A DNA stretch of 62,780 bases from Neobacillus piezotolerans (GCF_003362805.1 NZ_QNQT01000015.1:6464-69243); one strand, 5' to 3'. Counted from the first letter of the stretch, positions 1-9,671 are shown. Translations and numbers: made by a program. The notes: generated from the letters alone by a model not told the origin.

Positions 1-247
1 CATGGGTAAGGTCGAAAACCTTGCAGTTCCTGACAAGCTCCTCGATCGAAATCGTTTCAAAGGTTTTTCCTTCATTCATCATGTGGAGCGGGGCGTCAAT
101 ATGCGTACCTGTGTGAACATCAAGGCTGAGCCTTGATTCAGTTACATGTGCATTTGTTACGGTTTCAAGCTTCGGCTGTTTTTCAGGCTTGTTTTTATAA
201 ACCGGCATTCCTTCGAATATCGGCGCGGTAATATCATGGATCTTCAT
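1..247 (-). CDS. Cyclase family protein (kynurenine formamidase-like), partial
   Basis: The minus strand opens with MKIHDITAPIFEG and carries HTGTHIDAPLHM near residues 45-56, the metal-binding signature of the cyclase/KynB superfamily, whose members are metal-dependent amidohydrolases. Only about 82 N-terminal residues lie in the window; a full member has about 200. The ATG at 247 is preceded by GGAGGGG at good spacing. Only 16 bp separate it from the zwf stop, so the two are probably co-transcribed. The substrate cannot be told from this fragment. Confidence 0.85.
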   Translation of the reverse strand, partial: MKIHDITAPIFEGMPVYKNKPEKQPKLETVTNAHVTESRLSLDVHTGTHIDAPLHMMNEGKTFETISIEELVRNCKVFDLTH

Positions 248-263
248 CTTTTCCCCTCCGGTC

Positions 264-1766
264 CTAGCATCTTTCTACTTTAAGGTCGCGTACGCGCCAC
301 CAGAAGAACCCGTCTTTCGACAAGAGTTCATCTGCGGCGGCCGGGCCCCTTGAACCTGGCTCGTAGTTCGGGAAGCTCTCGTCTTTCGTACTCTCCCACG
401 CATCGGAAATCTTATCGACAAAACTCCATGAAAGGGCAACTTCATCCCAGTGCGCGAAGTTAGTGGCGTCGCCGCGCATGCAATCATAAAGAAGCAATTC
501 ATAGGCTTCCGGTGTGTTCATTTCATTGATCGCGTTATTTGCAAAACTTAATTTCACTTCCGTTGCATCCATCCCCTGGCCCGCCTTTTTGGCGTTCAGG
601 TGGAGGGTAATCCCTTCCTCCGGCTGAATATGGATGACGAGTAGATTGGGATTCAACGGTTTATTAGGCTGGTAATACAGGTTCATCGGTACATCCTTGA
701 ATTGGACGATGATTTTCGTCGATTTCGCTCCAAGGCGCTTTCCAGTCCTTATATAAAAAGGGACGCCCGCCCAGCGTTGGTTGTCAATCATAAGCTTTCC
801 TGCAACATACGTTTCCGTATTGGAGTTTTTATCGACATTCGGTTCATCCCTATAAGAGGGAACTTCTTTGCCGTCCAGCGTCCCAGCGCCGTATTGGCCG
901 CGGACGAAATAGTTGGATACTTCTTCGCCTTCGATTGTACGGAGGGAACGGAATACCCTGATTTTTTCCGAGCGGATTTCATCGGTGGTCAGTTTGATTG
1001 GCGGTTCCATTGCCAGCAGCGCGACCATTTGGAGCATGTGATTTTGGACCATATCCCTTAGCGCCCCGCTCGTTTCATAATAGCGCCCGCGCTCCTCAAC
1101 CCCAAGCGTTTCGCTTGATGTAACCTGGATGTTGGAGATATACCGGTTGTTCCAGAGAGGCTCAAAAAGCGCGTTCGCGAACCGGATGACTTCTATGTTC
1201 TGGACCATCTGCTTGCCGAGGTAATGGTCAATCCGGTAAACCTCATCCTCACTGAAGGCGGTACGGATCTGTTCATTCAGTTCGATGGCCGACTCAAGGT
1301 CATGGCCAAATGGCTTTTCAATGACAAGGCGTTTGAAGCCCTGAACGTCGGTCAGGCCATCCGATTTAAGATGAAGGGCGATAGGGCCGAAAAATTCGGG
1401 TGCCATCGCGAGATAAAAAATTCTGTTGCCCCCAAGCCCGTAATGGTTGTCCAGTTCCTTAGCCATCCCTTTTAATGCCGCGTATGAAGCCGAGTCTGTG
1501 ACATCGTGCGAATGGTAATAAAAGTGTGAAGCGAATTCGGCGATGCCTCCAGCATTTTCGCCGGCTTCAACGACGGATTTTTTAACATTCTCCTGAAATT
1601 GCTCATTTGTAAGCGGCCTCCTTGCGACGCCGATTACAGCGAACCGATCGGATAAAAGCCCTTTTCGGAACAGCCTGTATAAGGACGGAAACAGCTTCCG
1701 GTTCGCGAGGTCCCCCGTGGCACCGAATATCATGATCAATGATTTTTGTTCTCCATTTTGTGACAA
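264..1766 (-). CDS. zwf: Glucose-6-phosphate 1-dehydrogenase
   Basis: Oxidises glucose 6-phosphate to 6-phosphogluconolactone with NADP+, the entry step of the oxidative pentose phosphate pathway. The 500-residue protein has the N-terminal dinucleotide motif GATGDLA (residues 15-21), the substrate loop EKPFGHD (about 149-155) and RIDHYLGK with the catalytic His at 181. The length fits Bacillus Zwf. It is divergent from rnz, as in B. subtilis, and a cyclase-family gene follows 16 bp downstream. No clear operator was seen in the 254 bp before rnz. Confidence 0.98.
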   Translation of the reverse strand: MSQNGEQKSLIMIFGATGDLANRKLFPSLYRLFRKGLLSDRFAVIGVARRPLTNEQFQENVKKSVVEAGENAGGIAEFASHFYYHSHDVTDSASYAALKGMAKELDNHYGLGGNRIFYLAMAPEFFGPIALHLKSDGLTDVQGFKRLVIEKPFGHDLESAIELNEQIRTAFSEDEVYRIDHYLGKQMVQNIEVIRFANALFEPLWNNRYISNIQVTSSETLGVEERGRYYETSGALRDMVQNHMLQMVALLAMEPPIKLTTDEIRSEKIRVFRSLRTIEGEEVSNYFVRGQYGAGTLDGKEVPSYRDEPNVDKNSNTETYVAGKLMIDNQRWAGVPFYIRTGKRLGAKSTKIIVQFKDVPMNLYYQPNKPLNPNLLVIHIQPEEGITLHLNAKKAGQGMDATEVKLSFANNAINEMNTPEAYELLLYDCMRGDATNFAHWDEVALSWSFVDKISDAWESTKDESFPNYEPGSRGPAAADELLSKDGFFWWRVRDLKVERC

Positions 1767-1952
1767 GGATGAAAACCCCTTTACGAAAAAATTTTCCGAA
1801 TTCAGAATATCTGTTCAAATACAAACTGTAGCCTTTTCTTCCATATTTCGCAAATGATTCGCAATTCACACGTCTTTTTCCTGGGAGCCGGAAGCCATGC
1901 GGTATAAAGGGGGCAGGATGCGTGAAGTATGGTATAGTAATAAAAAAACAGT

Positions 1953-1998
1953 CCTTTATCCTGACCCCAACCGATTTACGCCAGGATAAAGGTTTTTT
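1953..1998 (+). terminator. Terminator-like hairpin in the rnz leader
   Basis: A perfect 11-bp inverted repeat (CCTTTATCCTG at 1953-1963, CAGGATAAAGG at 1982-1992) with an 18-nt loop is followed at once by six T. It lies between a possible -10 (TATAGT, about 1933) and the rnz start at 2021, so it has the form of an intrinsic terminator inside the 5' leader. It may be an attenuator or only end transcription entering from upstream. Confidence 0.5.
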
Positions 1999-2020
1999 GG
2001 AAAAGAAAGAGGTTTTTACG

Positions 2021-2950
2021 TTGGAATTATTATTCCTTGGAACAGGGGCGGGCATTCCCGCGAAGCTTCGGAATGTGACATCCATGGCGCTGAAACTCCT
2101 TGAAGAGCGTGGAAGCGTCTGGCTGTTTGACTGCGGGGAAGCGACACAGCATCAAATCCTCCATACCTCCCTAAAGCCGCGCCGGATTGAGAAAATATTC
2201 ATCACTCATTTGCATGGCGACCATATTTATGGCCTTCCCGGGCTTTTATCGAGCCGCTCTTTCCAGGGGGGCGAATCCGAGGTTGAAGTGTTCGGGCCAA
2301 AGGGAATCGGGCTATATCTTAAAACAAGCCTGTCAATCAGCGGTTCGTACTTAAAATATCCAATAAAGATTACTGAGGTTGAAGAAGGGATAGTTTTCGA
2401 TGATGGGCAATTCAGGGTCGAAGCCCTTCTGCTTGACCACGGAATTCCTTCCTACGGCTATCGGATAACCGAAGCGGACAGGCCAGGCACATTGCTCGCC
2501 GGCAAGCTGGAAGAGGCGGGGATTCCCCCTGGCCCGATTTATAAAAAAATTAAAAGCGGTGAAAAGGTTACGCTTGCGGATGGCTCCGTACTTGATCCCG
2601 CCGCCTTCCTTGGCCCGCGCCAAAAAGGGCGGATTGTTTCCATCCTTGGCGATACCCGTTACTGTGAAAACGCGATTGAACTTGCAAGGGATGCAGATCT
2701 TGTCGTCCATGAAGCGACGTTCGCCGCCGGCGAGGAAGAAATGGCGCATGAGTATTTCCATTCGACAACCTCCCAGGCTGCCGACGTCGCGATAAATGGA
2801 GGGGCGAAAAGGCTTTGCCTAACCCACATCAGCTCCCGCTATGACCGTCTTGCCTCTAAGGCGCTTCTCGAGGAGGCGCGGAGGTTTTTCGCAAATACGG
2901 AACTTGCTGAAGACTTTAAAGAAATTGCTATCCCTATGCCTCAGCCGTAA
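2021..2950 (+). CDS. rnz: Ribonuclease Z
   Basis: tRNA 3' processing endonuclease of the metallo-beta-lactamase fold. The sequence starts (M)[17 protein letters not shown] as B. subtilis Rnz does, and has the zinc motif THLHGDH, then [14 protein letters not shown] and HEATF, with HISSRY near the C-terminus. The open frame runs upstream to 1922, but the TTG at 2021 gives the family N-terminus and has AAGAGGT about 8 nt before it; the product is then 309 residues, the usual length. A terminator hairpin follows the stop. Confidence 0.96.
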   Translation: MELLFLGTGAGIPAKLRNVTSMALKLLEERGSVWLFDCGEATQHQILHTSLKPRRIEKIFITHLHGDHIYGLPGLLSSRSFQGGESEVEVFGPKGIGLYLKTSLSISGSYLKYPIKITEVEEGIVFDDGQFRVEALLLDHGIPSYGYRITEADRPGTLLAGKLEEAGIPPGPIYKKIKSGEKVTLADGSVLDPAAFLGPRQKGRIVSILGDTRYCENAIELARDADLVVHEATFAAGEEEMAHEYFHSTTSQAADVAINGGAKRLCLTHISSRYDRLASKALLEEARRFFANTELAEDFKEIAIPMPQP

Positions 2951-2954
2951 AGTG

Positions 2955-2986
2955 CCTGGCCCGATTTTGCGGGCCGGGTTCTTTTT
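2955..2986 (+). terminator. Intrinsic terminator of rnz
   Basis: Nine-bp stem (CCTGGCCCG / CGGGCCGGG, one G-U pair) with a 6-nt loop and a T-rich tail, 5 bp after the rnz stop. Confidence 0.85.
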
Positions 2987-3079
2987 AAGAAAAGCCGCGA
3001 CAACAAGGGGCTTAGCGTATTTTACATGCCAGTCGAACCCCACCCCATTTTAGCCGCAATTATACTATCATTTAAACCG

Positions 3080-3352
3080 CTATTTTTTCCTGAACGCCTT
3101 CCAGGCAGATTTCATGGCTGCATAGTTGCCAATCGCGGCGTATCCGTAAAACCAGCCCATGAACAATCCTGCGAGCAGGCTGGAAGGGTGGCTGACCAGG
3201 ACGGAAAACAGGAAGCCGGAAATGACCGCCACGGCGGGGACGAATTGTTTTGGCATCCTGAAATAGAGTTTAAGGATTTGGGTGATTATCATGATAGCTG
3301 GGACCGCAATCAGGGTGTCCCAAACGTTTGTATAGATTACAGGGAAGTCCAC
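3080..3352 (-). CDS. Small three-helix membrane protein, unknown
   Basis: A 90-residue hydrophobic protein with three likely membrane segments (about 12-30, 38-55, 57-75) and a basic C-terminal tail ending WKAFRKK. The open frame reaches 3436, but GTG at 3352 has a near-ideal GGGAGGAGG 6 nt upstream, so I take that start. The layout resembles small holin-like proteins, though I see no diagnostic motif and assign no function. Its 3' end is convergent with rnz. Confidence 0.7.
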   Translation of the reverse strand: MDFPVIYTNVWDTLIAVPAIMIITQILKLYFRMPKQFVPAVAVISGFLFSVLVSHPSSLLAGLFMGWFYGYAAIGNYAAMKSAWKAFRKK

Positions 3353-3541
3353 TTCGATCCTCCTCCCGGCAATGGGCTTCTTTTTAGTTTGCGCTATCGG
3401 CAGGGAATCAACCAATATCTCTTGGTAGCTGGGCATTCGAGGATATTTTTGGGAAGGAAGGGTAAAAACTCGGAAGTTTCCGCTTAACTTTTGGGAGGAA
3501 GGGGTATAGGGAATGGAAAACTACTTCTGGGAGGGATCATC

Positions 3542-3829
3542 ATGGAAGCGTTCATCCTCATCGGCACGTTTATGTTTATTATGGGATCGCTAGTCCTGCT
3601 GTTGAGCGGCATTATCAGTTTCTTTTTTCCAAGAGTCCATTTTTTATACATATTAGGCATAAGCGGACTGGCAGGGCTTGTTTTTGGAATTTTCCTTGAA
3701 TTGGGTGGGCTGGCGTTTTTCGCAGCGGTCTTCAATGTTTTTTTGTCAGGGATTGCCATCGGGCTGGCGAAATACGGCCTTTATTTAAAATCGAAAACCG
3801 ACTTTGAGGCTGAGAGACTGTTTAATTAA
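3542..3829 (+). CDS. Small membrane protein, unknown
   Basis: A 95-residue protein with three hydrophobic segments (about 3-28, 35-55, 55-75) and a polar C-terminus (KSKTDFEAERLFN). The start MEAFILIG is supported by GGGAGGG nine bases before the ATG; upstream in-frame starts lack a site. It is convergent with namA, sharing a bidirectional terminator. I do not recognise the family. Confidence 0.7.
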   Translation: MEAFILIGTFMFIMGSLVLLLSGIISFFFPRVHFLYILGISGLAGLVFGIFLELGGLAFFAAVFNVFLSGIAIGLAKYGLYLKSKTDFEAERLFN

Positions 3830-3835
3830 ATGAAT

Positions 3836-3871
3836 GGGCGCCTTCCGTTTTGGAAAGGCGCCCTGTTTCTT
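3836..3871. terminator. Bidirectional intrinsic terminator
   Basis: GGGCGCCTT at 3836-3844 pairs with AAGGCGCCC at 3855-3863, followed by a T-rich tract on the plus strand. It sits between two convergent genes and probably serves both. Confidence 0.85.
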
Positions 3872-3879
3872 TTATATCG

Positions 3880-4899
3880 TTATTTCCATCCGCGTTCGTA
3901 TTGCTTAGGCGGTTCGATTTCGACCCCGAGCTCTTTTGCCGCGGCTCGAGGCCAGTATGGATCCCGAAGGAATTCACGGCCAATCAGGATGAGGTCCGCG
4001 CGTTCATTTTGCAGAATTTCTTCAGCCTGTACGCCCGATGTAATGAGGCCGACCGCGCCGGTGGCGATTTCGGCTCCATCACGTATTGTTTCGGAATATT
4101 TCACCTGATATCCAGGATACACGTTAATCCTCGCAGGGACCACCGCGCCTGAACTTACATCAATCAAGTCGACGCCCTGCTCCTTCATCCATTTTGCAAA
4201 CTGTACATAATCCTCTGGAGTTAAGCCATCCTCATGATAATCGTGGGCAGATACCCTAACGAACAGCGGGCCGTTCCATACGGTTTTGACGGCTTCGATG
4301 GTCTCTCGGAGGAAGCGGTAGCGGTTTTCAGCCGATCCACCGTACTCATCCGTGCGCGTGTTCGAAAGTGGGGAAAGGAACTCATTGATCAGGTAGCCAT
4401 GGGCCCCATGGAGTTCAATTACATCCAAGCCGGCTTTTCTGGAACGCTCAGCCCCTTTCCTGAAGGCCTCAATCGTTTCGTCTATTTCCCGTTTTGTCAT
4501 TTCTTTTGGGGTTTTTGATTTCTCATTAAACGCGATTGCCGATGGTGCGAGGATTTCGCCTTCAAGGACTGCTTTCCTCCCGGCATGGGCAAGCTGAATC
4601 CCAATTGCTGAGCCGTGTTCCTTCATAAGGCCGGCGAGCTCCTTCAGGCCTTCGATATGATCATCGTTCCAAATGCCAAGATCATTCGGTGAAATCCTGC
4701 CCTGCGCCGTCACTGCCGTTGCCTCGAGGATGATTAGGCCTGCCTGTCCGACCGCCCTGCTCGTATAATGAGTCCGGTGCCAGTTCTCGACCATGCCATC
4801 CTCATTGGGGCATGAATACATGCACATCGGCGACATCACAATCCTGTTCTTCAACGTAACTCCCTTAACCGTAAACGGAGTAAACAACTTTGCTCCCAT
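3880..4899 (-). CDS. namA: NADPH dehydrogenase, old yellow enzyme family (YqjM-like)
   Basis: FMN enzyme that reduces activated C=C bonds of enals, enones and nitro compounds with NADPH. The 339 residues align over the full length with B. subtilis YqjM: Cys26 and Tyr28 in MSPMCMYS, the HGAHGYLI segment with the substrate-binding His pair near 164-167, and the C-terminal QYERGW with the Arg finger. Start: ATG at 4899 with AAGGAGG upstream; a TTG one codon earlier is less likely. Convergent with a small membrane gene. Confidence 0.97.
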   Translation of the reverse strand: MGAKLFTPFTVKGVTLKNRIVMSPMCMYSCPNEDGMVENWHRTHYTSRAVGQAGLIILEATAVTAQGRISPNDLGIWNDDHIEGLKELAGLMKEHGSAIGIQLAHAGRKAVLEGEILAPSAIAFNEKSKTPKEMTKREIDETIEAFRKGAERSRKAGLDVIELHGAHGYLINEFLSPLSNTRTDEYGGSAENRYRFLRETIEAVKTVWNGPLFVRVSAHDYHEDGLTPEDYVQFAKWMKEQGVDLIDVSSGAVVPARINVYPGYQVKYSETIRDGAEIATGAVGLITSGVQAEEILQNERADLILIGREFLRDPYWPRAAAKELGVEIEPPKQYERGWK

Positions 4900-4986
4900 C
4901 AAATCCAGCCTCCTTAGTAAGACGAGTGAAGCAGTGGATGCATCCGGTACTTCACTTGAAATAGAGTATCTTTATTTGCCACATTT

Positions 4987-5015
4987 AGTATAGCAAAGCG
5001 TTTCCCTCTTTTTAA
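4987..5015 (-). promoter_or_regulatory. Candidate namA promoter with a cre-like core
   Basis: On the minus strand a -10 TATACT (4987-4992) lies 17 bp from a weak -35 TTAAAA (5010-5015). The spacer holds AAACGCTTT (4995-5003), which matches the centre but not the outer bases of a CcpA cre site. The promoter call is moderate and the cre assignment weak. Confidence 0.35.
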
Positions 5016-5018
5016 AAT

Positions 5019-6155
5019 TTACGGCTTGCGCAATTCCTTCAGGCTGTACTTCGTCCCCCGCCAAATAATTCCGCCGCGCCTGAAGGTCAAGTAGCTTGCC
5101 CGGATGATGCTGTAAATGAAGATGGATGCCGTCAGCGGGAACGCTATGAACAAGACAGGAGAAAACCGGGTCATTTTTTTCAAAACAAGGAAATAAAGCG
5201 CCGTAATTCCGATGATATTTCCCATGCTTAACAAGAAAACAACTTTATCCGGAATGAACAGGGTAAAAAACGGCAGCACCTGTGAGGCAAATGTTCCGAA
5301 TACCGCGAAGGCGACCATCGACAGGCGGTAATGAAGGCCCGCGAATGTGTTTTTCTCAAGGCCGCCCAGCGCCTCCCCAAGTGTTCCGTACCATTCCACC
5401 TCAAGTAAATCCAGAGCGCTTACGATCCGCTGTTTCCTCCCGGCCCGCTTCATTTTCATGCCAAGCTGAAGGTCATCGTCGGGCCTCATTTTAATCGCTT
5501 CATGGGTTCCGAACGATTCGTAACCTTCTTTCGAAACGAGGTTAAAGGCGCCAATCCCAATCCCGTTTTTTGATTTTGGATTGTTTGCCGACCAAGGCCG
5601 CTTGTAATAGGAGAAGCCGAACAGGAAAAAGGCGACGAACGATTTTAGCCAGAAGCCGTTTGCTTTCATGTTCGGCGCGGCAGTCATATGGTCAAGGCTG
5701 TTCCTTTTGAAATAACCGAGTGCTTTGGCGAAAGCCTCTTCATGGTACTCAACGTCCGCGTCAGTGAATAAAATCCTTTCTCCATTAGCGGCACGATATC
5801 CTTTGTAAAGCGCATGGTTTTTTCCAAGCCAGCCTTCGGGCAAATCGGTAATATGAAGGACACGTACCCTGGGGTCAACCGCTTTTAACTCTTCCATAGC
5901 TCCGCCGGTCCCGTCGGTTGACCGGTCATTGACCAGGATCCACTCGGCATTCCTGTAAGTCTGCCGCAATTGGCTGAGGACGCTCTTCCTTATATGCGCT
6001 TCTTCATTTTTCGCCGCTACAACGACTGAAAGAAGGGGGCCATCCCTAAGTGGAGGTTCATCCTCAAGCCGGTCAAGCGTTTTAAAACCTATAATCGCAT
6101 CGATAAGGAAGACAATCCAAATAATCAAACTAAGGGATAATAAAAATATCAGCAT
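5019..6155 (-). CDS. Membrane glycosyltransferase, family 2
   Basis: A 378-residue GT-A glycosyltransferase anchored in the membrane: an N-terminal helix (about 2-22), the nucleotide-sugar region SVVVAAKNEE and VNDRSTDGT, the metal-binding FTDADV, an acceptor-side MRPDDDLQLG, and three or four C-terminal helices. The form resembles CrtQ/HpnB-type transferases acting on lipid acceptors, but no carotenoid or hopanoid genes are nearby, so the acceptor is unknown. Start MLIFLLSL is chosen for GGCGGAG eight bases upstream; in-frame codons further up lack a site. Confidence 0.85.
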   Translation of the reverse strand: MLIFLLSLSLIIWIVFLIDAIIGFKTLDRLEDEPPLRDGPLLSVVVAAKNEEAHIRKSVLSQLRQTYRNAEWILVNDRSTDGTGGAMEELKAVDPRVRVLHITDLPEGWLGKNHALYKGYRAANGERILFTDADVEYHEEAFAKALGYFKRNSLDHMTAAPNMKANGFWLKSFVAFFLFGFSYYKRPWSANNPKSKNGIGIGAFNLVSKEGYESFGTHEAIKMRPDDDLQLGMKMKRAGRKQRIVSALDLLEVEWYGTLGEALGGLEKNTFAGLHYRLSMVAFAVFGTFASQVLPFFTLFIPDKVVFLLSMGNIIGITALYFLVLKKMTRFSPVLFIAFPLTASIFIYSIIRASYLTFRRGGIIWRGTKYSLKELRKP

Positions 6156-6411
6156 CGTATAATCTCCGCCTGAACTTTTTCTCCATTGTACCATTTTGTG
6201 GCGCGCCAGCAGGGGAAGAGTGGAGCAGGGGACGTGCCCCCATGCTATATTGCGCAGGCCAACTAATTCCTCGTGCTTGCCTATTTTGGTTTTTAGCCGT
6301 GTAATTATGCGGAAATAATGACAATATGTGCCTGAATCGATAAACTAAAAGGAAAGGCGTCTGCCGAATTTGCGGGTCTCTATTTGAAAATAATGTTGCG
6401 AGGGAATAGAC

Positions 6412-7374
6412 ATGGCTGAATGGAATGGAACGATCGCGAAAATCACGCTTCCAACCCCGTTTGCGGTTGGGGATGTTAATGTATACGCAGTAAAAGGCGA
6501 CAGGCTCGCCCTTTTCGACGTGGGGCCGAAAACAGATGAGGCTTGGGATTTATTGAAATACCAGCTTTCCGAGCTTGGCCTCGTCCCGGAGGATATTGAG
6601 ATGGTTGTCTTGACCCACGACCACCCTGACCACGCCGGGCTTCTTGATTATTTTCCAAAATCGCTCGAGGTTTATGGGCATCCTTTAAATGAAAGATGGA
6701 TCAACCGGACAGATGAATTCATGGCCGCACATGACCGTTTTTACCTTGGTCTGTTCACGGAATTCGGAATTCCGGAAACATATCAAAAGCTTGCCGGCCA
6801 GCTGAAAAAGTCGCTTAAATACTCCTGCAGCCGTTCGCTCACAGGAGAAATAATGGAGGGGGACCGGGTTCCTGGATTGCCGGACTGGCAGGTTATCGAG
6901 ACGCCGGGCCATGCGCAAAGCCATATCACCCTGTACAGGGAGCAGGATGGGGTGCTTATTGCCGGTGACCATATACTTGCCCATATCTCACCGAATCCTT
7001 TGCTTGAGCCGCCGATTGCCAAAGGAATTGAGCGCCCGCGCCCCCAGCTTCAATACAACCGGTCACTCGCAAAACTGCGCGACTACCCGGCCGGGCTTGT
7101 GTATACCGGGCATGGGGCGAATGTTTCGAGGCTGCCTGAACTGATTGAAAGAAGGCTAACCCGCCAGCACGAACGGGCAATGAGTGTGAAAAAAATGCTT
7201 GAGGATGGACCGAAAACGGTGTTCGATTTATGCCGGCAGCTGTTCCCCGCCGCATTTGAGCGCGAACTCGGCCTGACTTTGTCTGAAACGGCCGGCCAGG
7301 TCGATTATTTGCTATCCCTTGGTGAAATCGAGCCGGTTCAAGATGGGAAAATAAAGTATTTTAAAATCAGGTGA
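6412..7374 (+). CDS. yqjP: Metallo-beta-lactamase fold hydrolase YqjP
   Basis: A 320-residue hydrolase with the zinc motif THDHPDHAG (His69, His71, Asp73, His74), the later ETPGHAQSH and GDH motifs and a C-terminal winged-helix-like region (about 250-318). Length and position just before an SDR gene match B. subtilis yqjP-yqjQ. The substrate is not known; the family includes thioesterase- and glyoxalase-like enzymes. Eleven bp separate it from the next gene, so they form an operon. Confidence 0.9.
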   Translation: MAEWNGTIAKITLPTPFAVGDVNVYAVKGDRLALFDVGPKTDEAWDLLKYQLSELGLVPEDIEMVVLTHDHPDHAGLLDYFPKSLEVYGHPLNERWINRTDEFMAAHDRFYLGLFTEFGIPETYQKLAGQLKKSLKYSCSRSLTGEIMEGDRVPGLPDWQVIETPGHAQSHITLYREQDGVLIAGDHILAHISPNPLLEPPIAKGIERPRPQLQYNRSLAKLRDYPAGLVYTGHGANVSRLPELIERRLTRQHERAMSVKKMLEDGPKTVFDLCRQLFPAAFERELGLTLSETAGQVDYLLSLGEIEPVQDGKIKYFKIR

Positions 7375-7385
7375 GGTGAACTGCT

Positions 7386-8177
7386 GTGGGGCGTTTGACT
7401 GGAAAAAATATTGTTATTACCGGGGCTTCGGGAGGAATCGGCGCCGAAATTGCCAGACAGGCCGCCGCGAATGGAGCAAATCTCGCACTGCTTGCGAGAA
7501 GTGCCGATAAGCTCGAGAGGCTGAAGGGGGAGCTTGAGTCTGCCTACAACAGCAAGGTTTTCATCCATAAGCTTGATGTATCTGACACTGACCAGGTCGA
7601 AGCGGCATTCGCCCGTATCTATGAGGAAATGGGCGACATCGACATTCTTGTCAACAATGCAGGGTTTGGCATTTTCCGCCTGGCTTATGAAGCGGATATC
7701 GACGAAATCAAGTCGATGTTCGATGTGAATGTCATTGGCCTGATGGCTTGCACCAGCGCCGTTCTGCCAAAAATGAGGGCCCGCCGGTCGGGGCATATCA
7801 TTAATATCGCTTCGCAGGCAGGAAAAATCGCCACGCCAAAATCGAGCGTGTATTCGGCAACAAAACATGCGGTCCTTGGCTATACGAACAGCCTGAGGAT
7901 GGAGATGTCCGATTTCAATGTCCATGTCACTTCGGTCAACCCAGGGCCGATTGAAACGAATTTCTTTACTATCGCCGATGAGAGCGGGTCGTATGTGAAA
8001 AACGTAAAGCGCTGGATGCTAAAACCGGAATATGTTGCCAAAAAAGTTGTCGGCAGCATGGTGAAGCCGGTCCGTGAAATCAACCTGCCCGGCTGGATGA
8101 ATGCTGGCAGCGTCTTCTACGCGCTGTTCCCAAGGCTGTTCGAACTGCTTGGAAAAAAGGCTTTTAACCAAAAATAA
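7386..8177 (+). CDS. yqjQ: Short-chain dehydrogenase/reductase YqjQ
   Basis: Classical SDR of 263 residues: cofactor motif TGASGGIG near the N-terminus, NNAG near 91-94, and the YSATK active site (Tyr156, Lys160). The GTG start is preceded by GAGGTG, overlapping the end of yqjP. The C-terminal part is hydrophobic (VFYALFPRLFELLGKK), suggesting membrane association. Substrate unknown. A strong terminator follows, closing the two-gene operon. Confidence 0.92.
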   Translation: MGRLTGKNIVITGASGGIGAEIARQAAANGANLALLARSADKLERLKGELESAYNSKVFIHKLDVSDTDQVEAAFARIYEEMGDIDILVNNAGFGIFRLAYEADIDEIKSMFDVNVIGLMACTSAVLPKMRARRSGHIINIASQAGKIATPKSSVYSATKHAVLGYTNSLRMEMSDFNVHVTSVNPGPIETNFFTIADESGSYVKNVKRWMLKPEYVAKKVVGSMVKPVREINLPGWMNAGSVFYALFPRLFELLGKKAFNQK

Positions 8178-8193
8178 TCCATCTCATAAAAAA

Positions 8194-8224
8194 CGCCCAT
8201 TCGCTTTCCTGAATGGGCGTTTTT
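8194..8224 (+). terminator. Intrinsic terminator of yqjPQ
   Basis: Perfect 9-bp stem (CGCCCATTC / GAATGGGCG), 8-nt loop, then five T. Confidence 0.92.
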
Positions 8225-8258
8225 ACAATATGTGCACAGGCAAAATAACAGGTGAGGC

Positions 8259-9314
8259 TTAATTTTTCCCGGCCTCAGCCGCCGATTCGAGCTTCCACTC
8301 AAACCATCTGCCGTGGCCGTCGGTTATGGCGGCGAGCTGATGGCGTTTTTGCCCTCCGATGAAGGAATCCAAATGAAGATTCCCATCATCCATATTGTTA
8401 TAGAGATGGAAAACATCACGGCTTTTTGCGATGCGTTCAATATTTTCAAGGAGTTTCAGCTTAGCTTCAGGCGGCATTTGATTGGCCACATGCGTATGGA
8501 ACATAACGATAGCGGATCCTCTGGGAATCCTTCCTATTAATTCGGGAAGAATCTCCACGCCATCGCCTTCAATAAAACTAATTTTTCCCCGATTGGCTTT
8601 CATGCATTGCACGGCTTCCTCGAATAATTCCCTCCTGTCACGGTGCTCCGGCCAGATGAGAGCCTTCATCCATTGAGAATCCTCGTCCTTTGTTACATCA
8701 TTGATTTGCAAATCCAGTCCGTAGCGGTCGGTTACCGGGGCTATCGGCTTATTGAAAACCGGTTGCACATCCCCTTTAACCCCAGCGTGTATTTTCACTT
8801 CGGCGCCTTTGCTGCCATACACAATGCCATCCCCGTACGTATAGCTGTAATGGTCCCAAAGCAGCTGGAATCCGGCGCTTGTGCCAATTTCAATAAGAGC
8901 CAGCGGCCGGGCAGCCAGTTCATGTATGTAATTGAATAGGGGAAAGAGGTAGGCGCAGCGCCTTACTTCATTTGTCTGGACCAGCCTTGTTTCGAGAAGC
9001 TCGATTATTTGAGTCCGGTTCTGAAGACAAAAGTGTTTAAAATGGGTGAATGCCGCTTCGACCGGCCGCGGTGCCTGTTCAATACTTGCATAAAAGCCTC
9101 CTAACTGATGATTCGCTCCTTTCAGCAGCAGATAATGGACAGCGCCAAATAAAAGATTTGGCACCGGCTGTCCTTTTCGGGCATGCGAACTTAGTTCAAG
9201 GAGTTCGGGATCTCCGGCAATTTCCTTCGAAAGCTGTTCGTACAGCGGGCTTGATCCCTTGCATTCCTTCTCGGCAAACGCCTTAAAACGGTTTGATAGA
9301 AACTTAAGGTCCAT
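8259..9314 (-). CDS. DUF2332 family protein
   Basis: A 351-residue soluble protein that I recognise as DUF2332, a family found in Bacilli and Actinobacteria. Visible landmarks are LIEIGTSAGFQLLWDHY (about 140-156), which resembles the glycine-rich loop of class I methyltransferases, FIEGDGVEILPELI, and FHTHVANQ. These suggest a Rossmann methyltransferase-like fold, but no activity is established and I infer none. The start has GTGAGGAG before the ATG. It is convergent with yqjQ. Confidence 0.85.
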   Translation of the reverse strand: MDLKFLSNRFKAFAEKECKGSSPLYEQLSKEIAGDPELLELSSHARKGQPVPNLLFGAVHYLLLKGANHQLGGFYASIEQAPRPVEAAFTHFKHFCLQNRTQIIELLETRLVQTNEVRRCAYLFPLFNYIHELAARPLALIEIGTSAGFQLLWDHYSYTYGDGIVYGSKGAEVKIHAGVKGDVQPVFNKPIAPVTDRYGLDLQINDVTKDEDSQWMKALIWPEHRDRRELFEEAVQCMKANRGKISFIEGDGVEILPELIGRIPRGSAIVMFHTHVANQMPPEAKLKLLENIERIAKSRDVFHLYNNMDDGNLHLDSFIGGQKRHQLAAITDGHGRWFEWKLESAAEAGKN

Positions 9315-9442
9315 CTTTTCTCCTCACTTTGTCGTTTTGGAAAAATCTCCTTATAAGAGAGAAAGGGTTTTCCTTTACTGTTAGCGAATCAAGGTTATAG
9401 CTGGAAAAGGATTTTTTGAGCTAGATGTTGAGCTGCAATTGC

Positions 9443-9607
9443 TCAACGCTGTTCCAACTCTTTTTCGATTTCCTCATTTGAAACCTTTGGCCGTTTCTCA
9501 GGCTCAATCTTTAAATGCTTCATAATGAGATTTAATTTGTGTTTGATAGTTGATAGGCTGAATGCTACGTAAACCATCCAAAGCCCAATCAGGACGAACC
9601 AAACCAT
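9443..9607 (-). CDS. Small single-helix membrane protein, unknown
   Basis: Encodes MVWFVLIGLWMVYVAFS followed by a charged tail ending EEIEKELEQR, 54 residues with one N-terminal membrane helix and a probable cytoplasmic coiled-coil-like tail. AAGGGG lies 7 nt before the chosen ATG; another ATG two codons upstream (9613) is too close to that site. It is divergent from the VanW gene, sharing a region of about 65 bp. Family not recognised. Confidence 0.6.
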   Translation of the reverse strand: MVWFVLIGLWMVYVAFSLSTIKHKLNLIMKHLKIEPEKRPKVSNEEIEKELEQR

Positions 9608-9671
9608 ATACATACCCCTTGCCTTTTTGAATATAAGTATAGCGCCTTTAGAGGATTTGTGCAGGGGAATT

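Noticed and set aside
702-1475. Long plus-strand open frames inside zwf
   Set aside because: Antisense shadows of a well-conserved gene, without ribosome sites.
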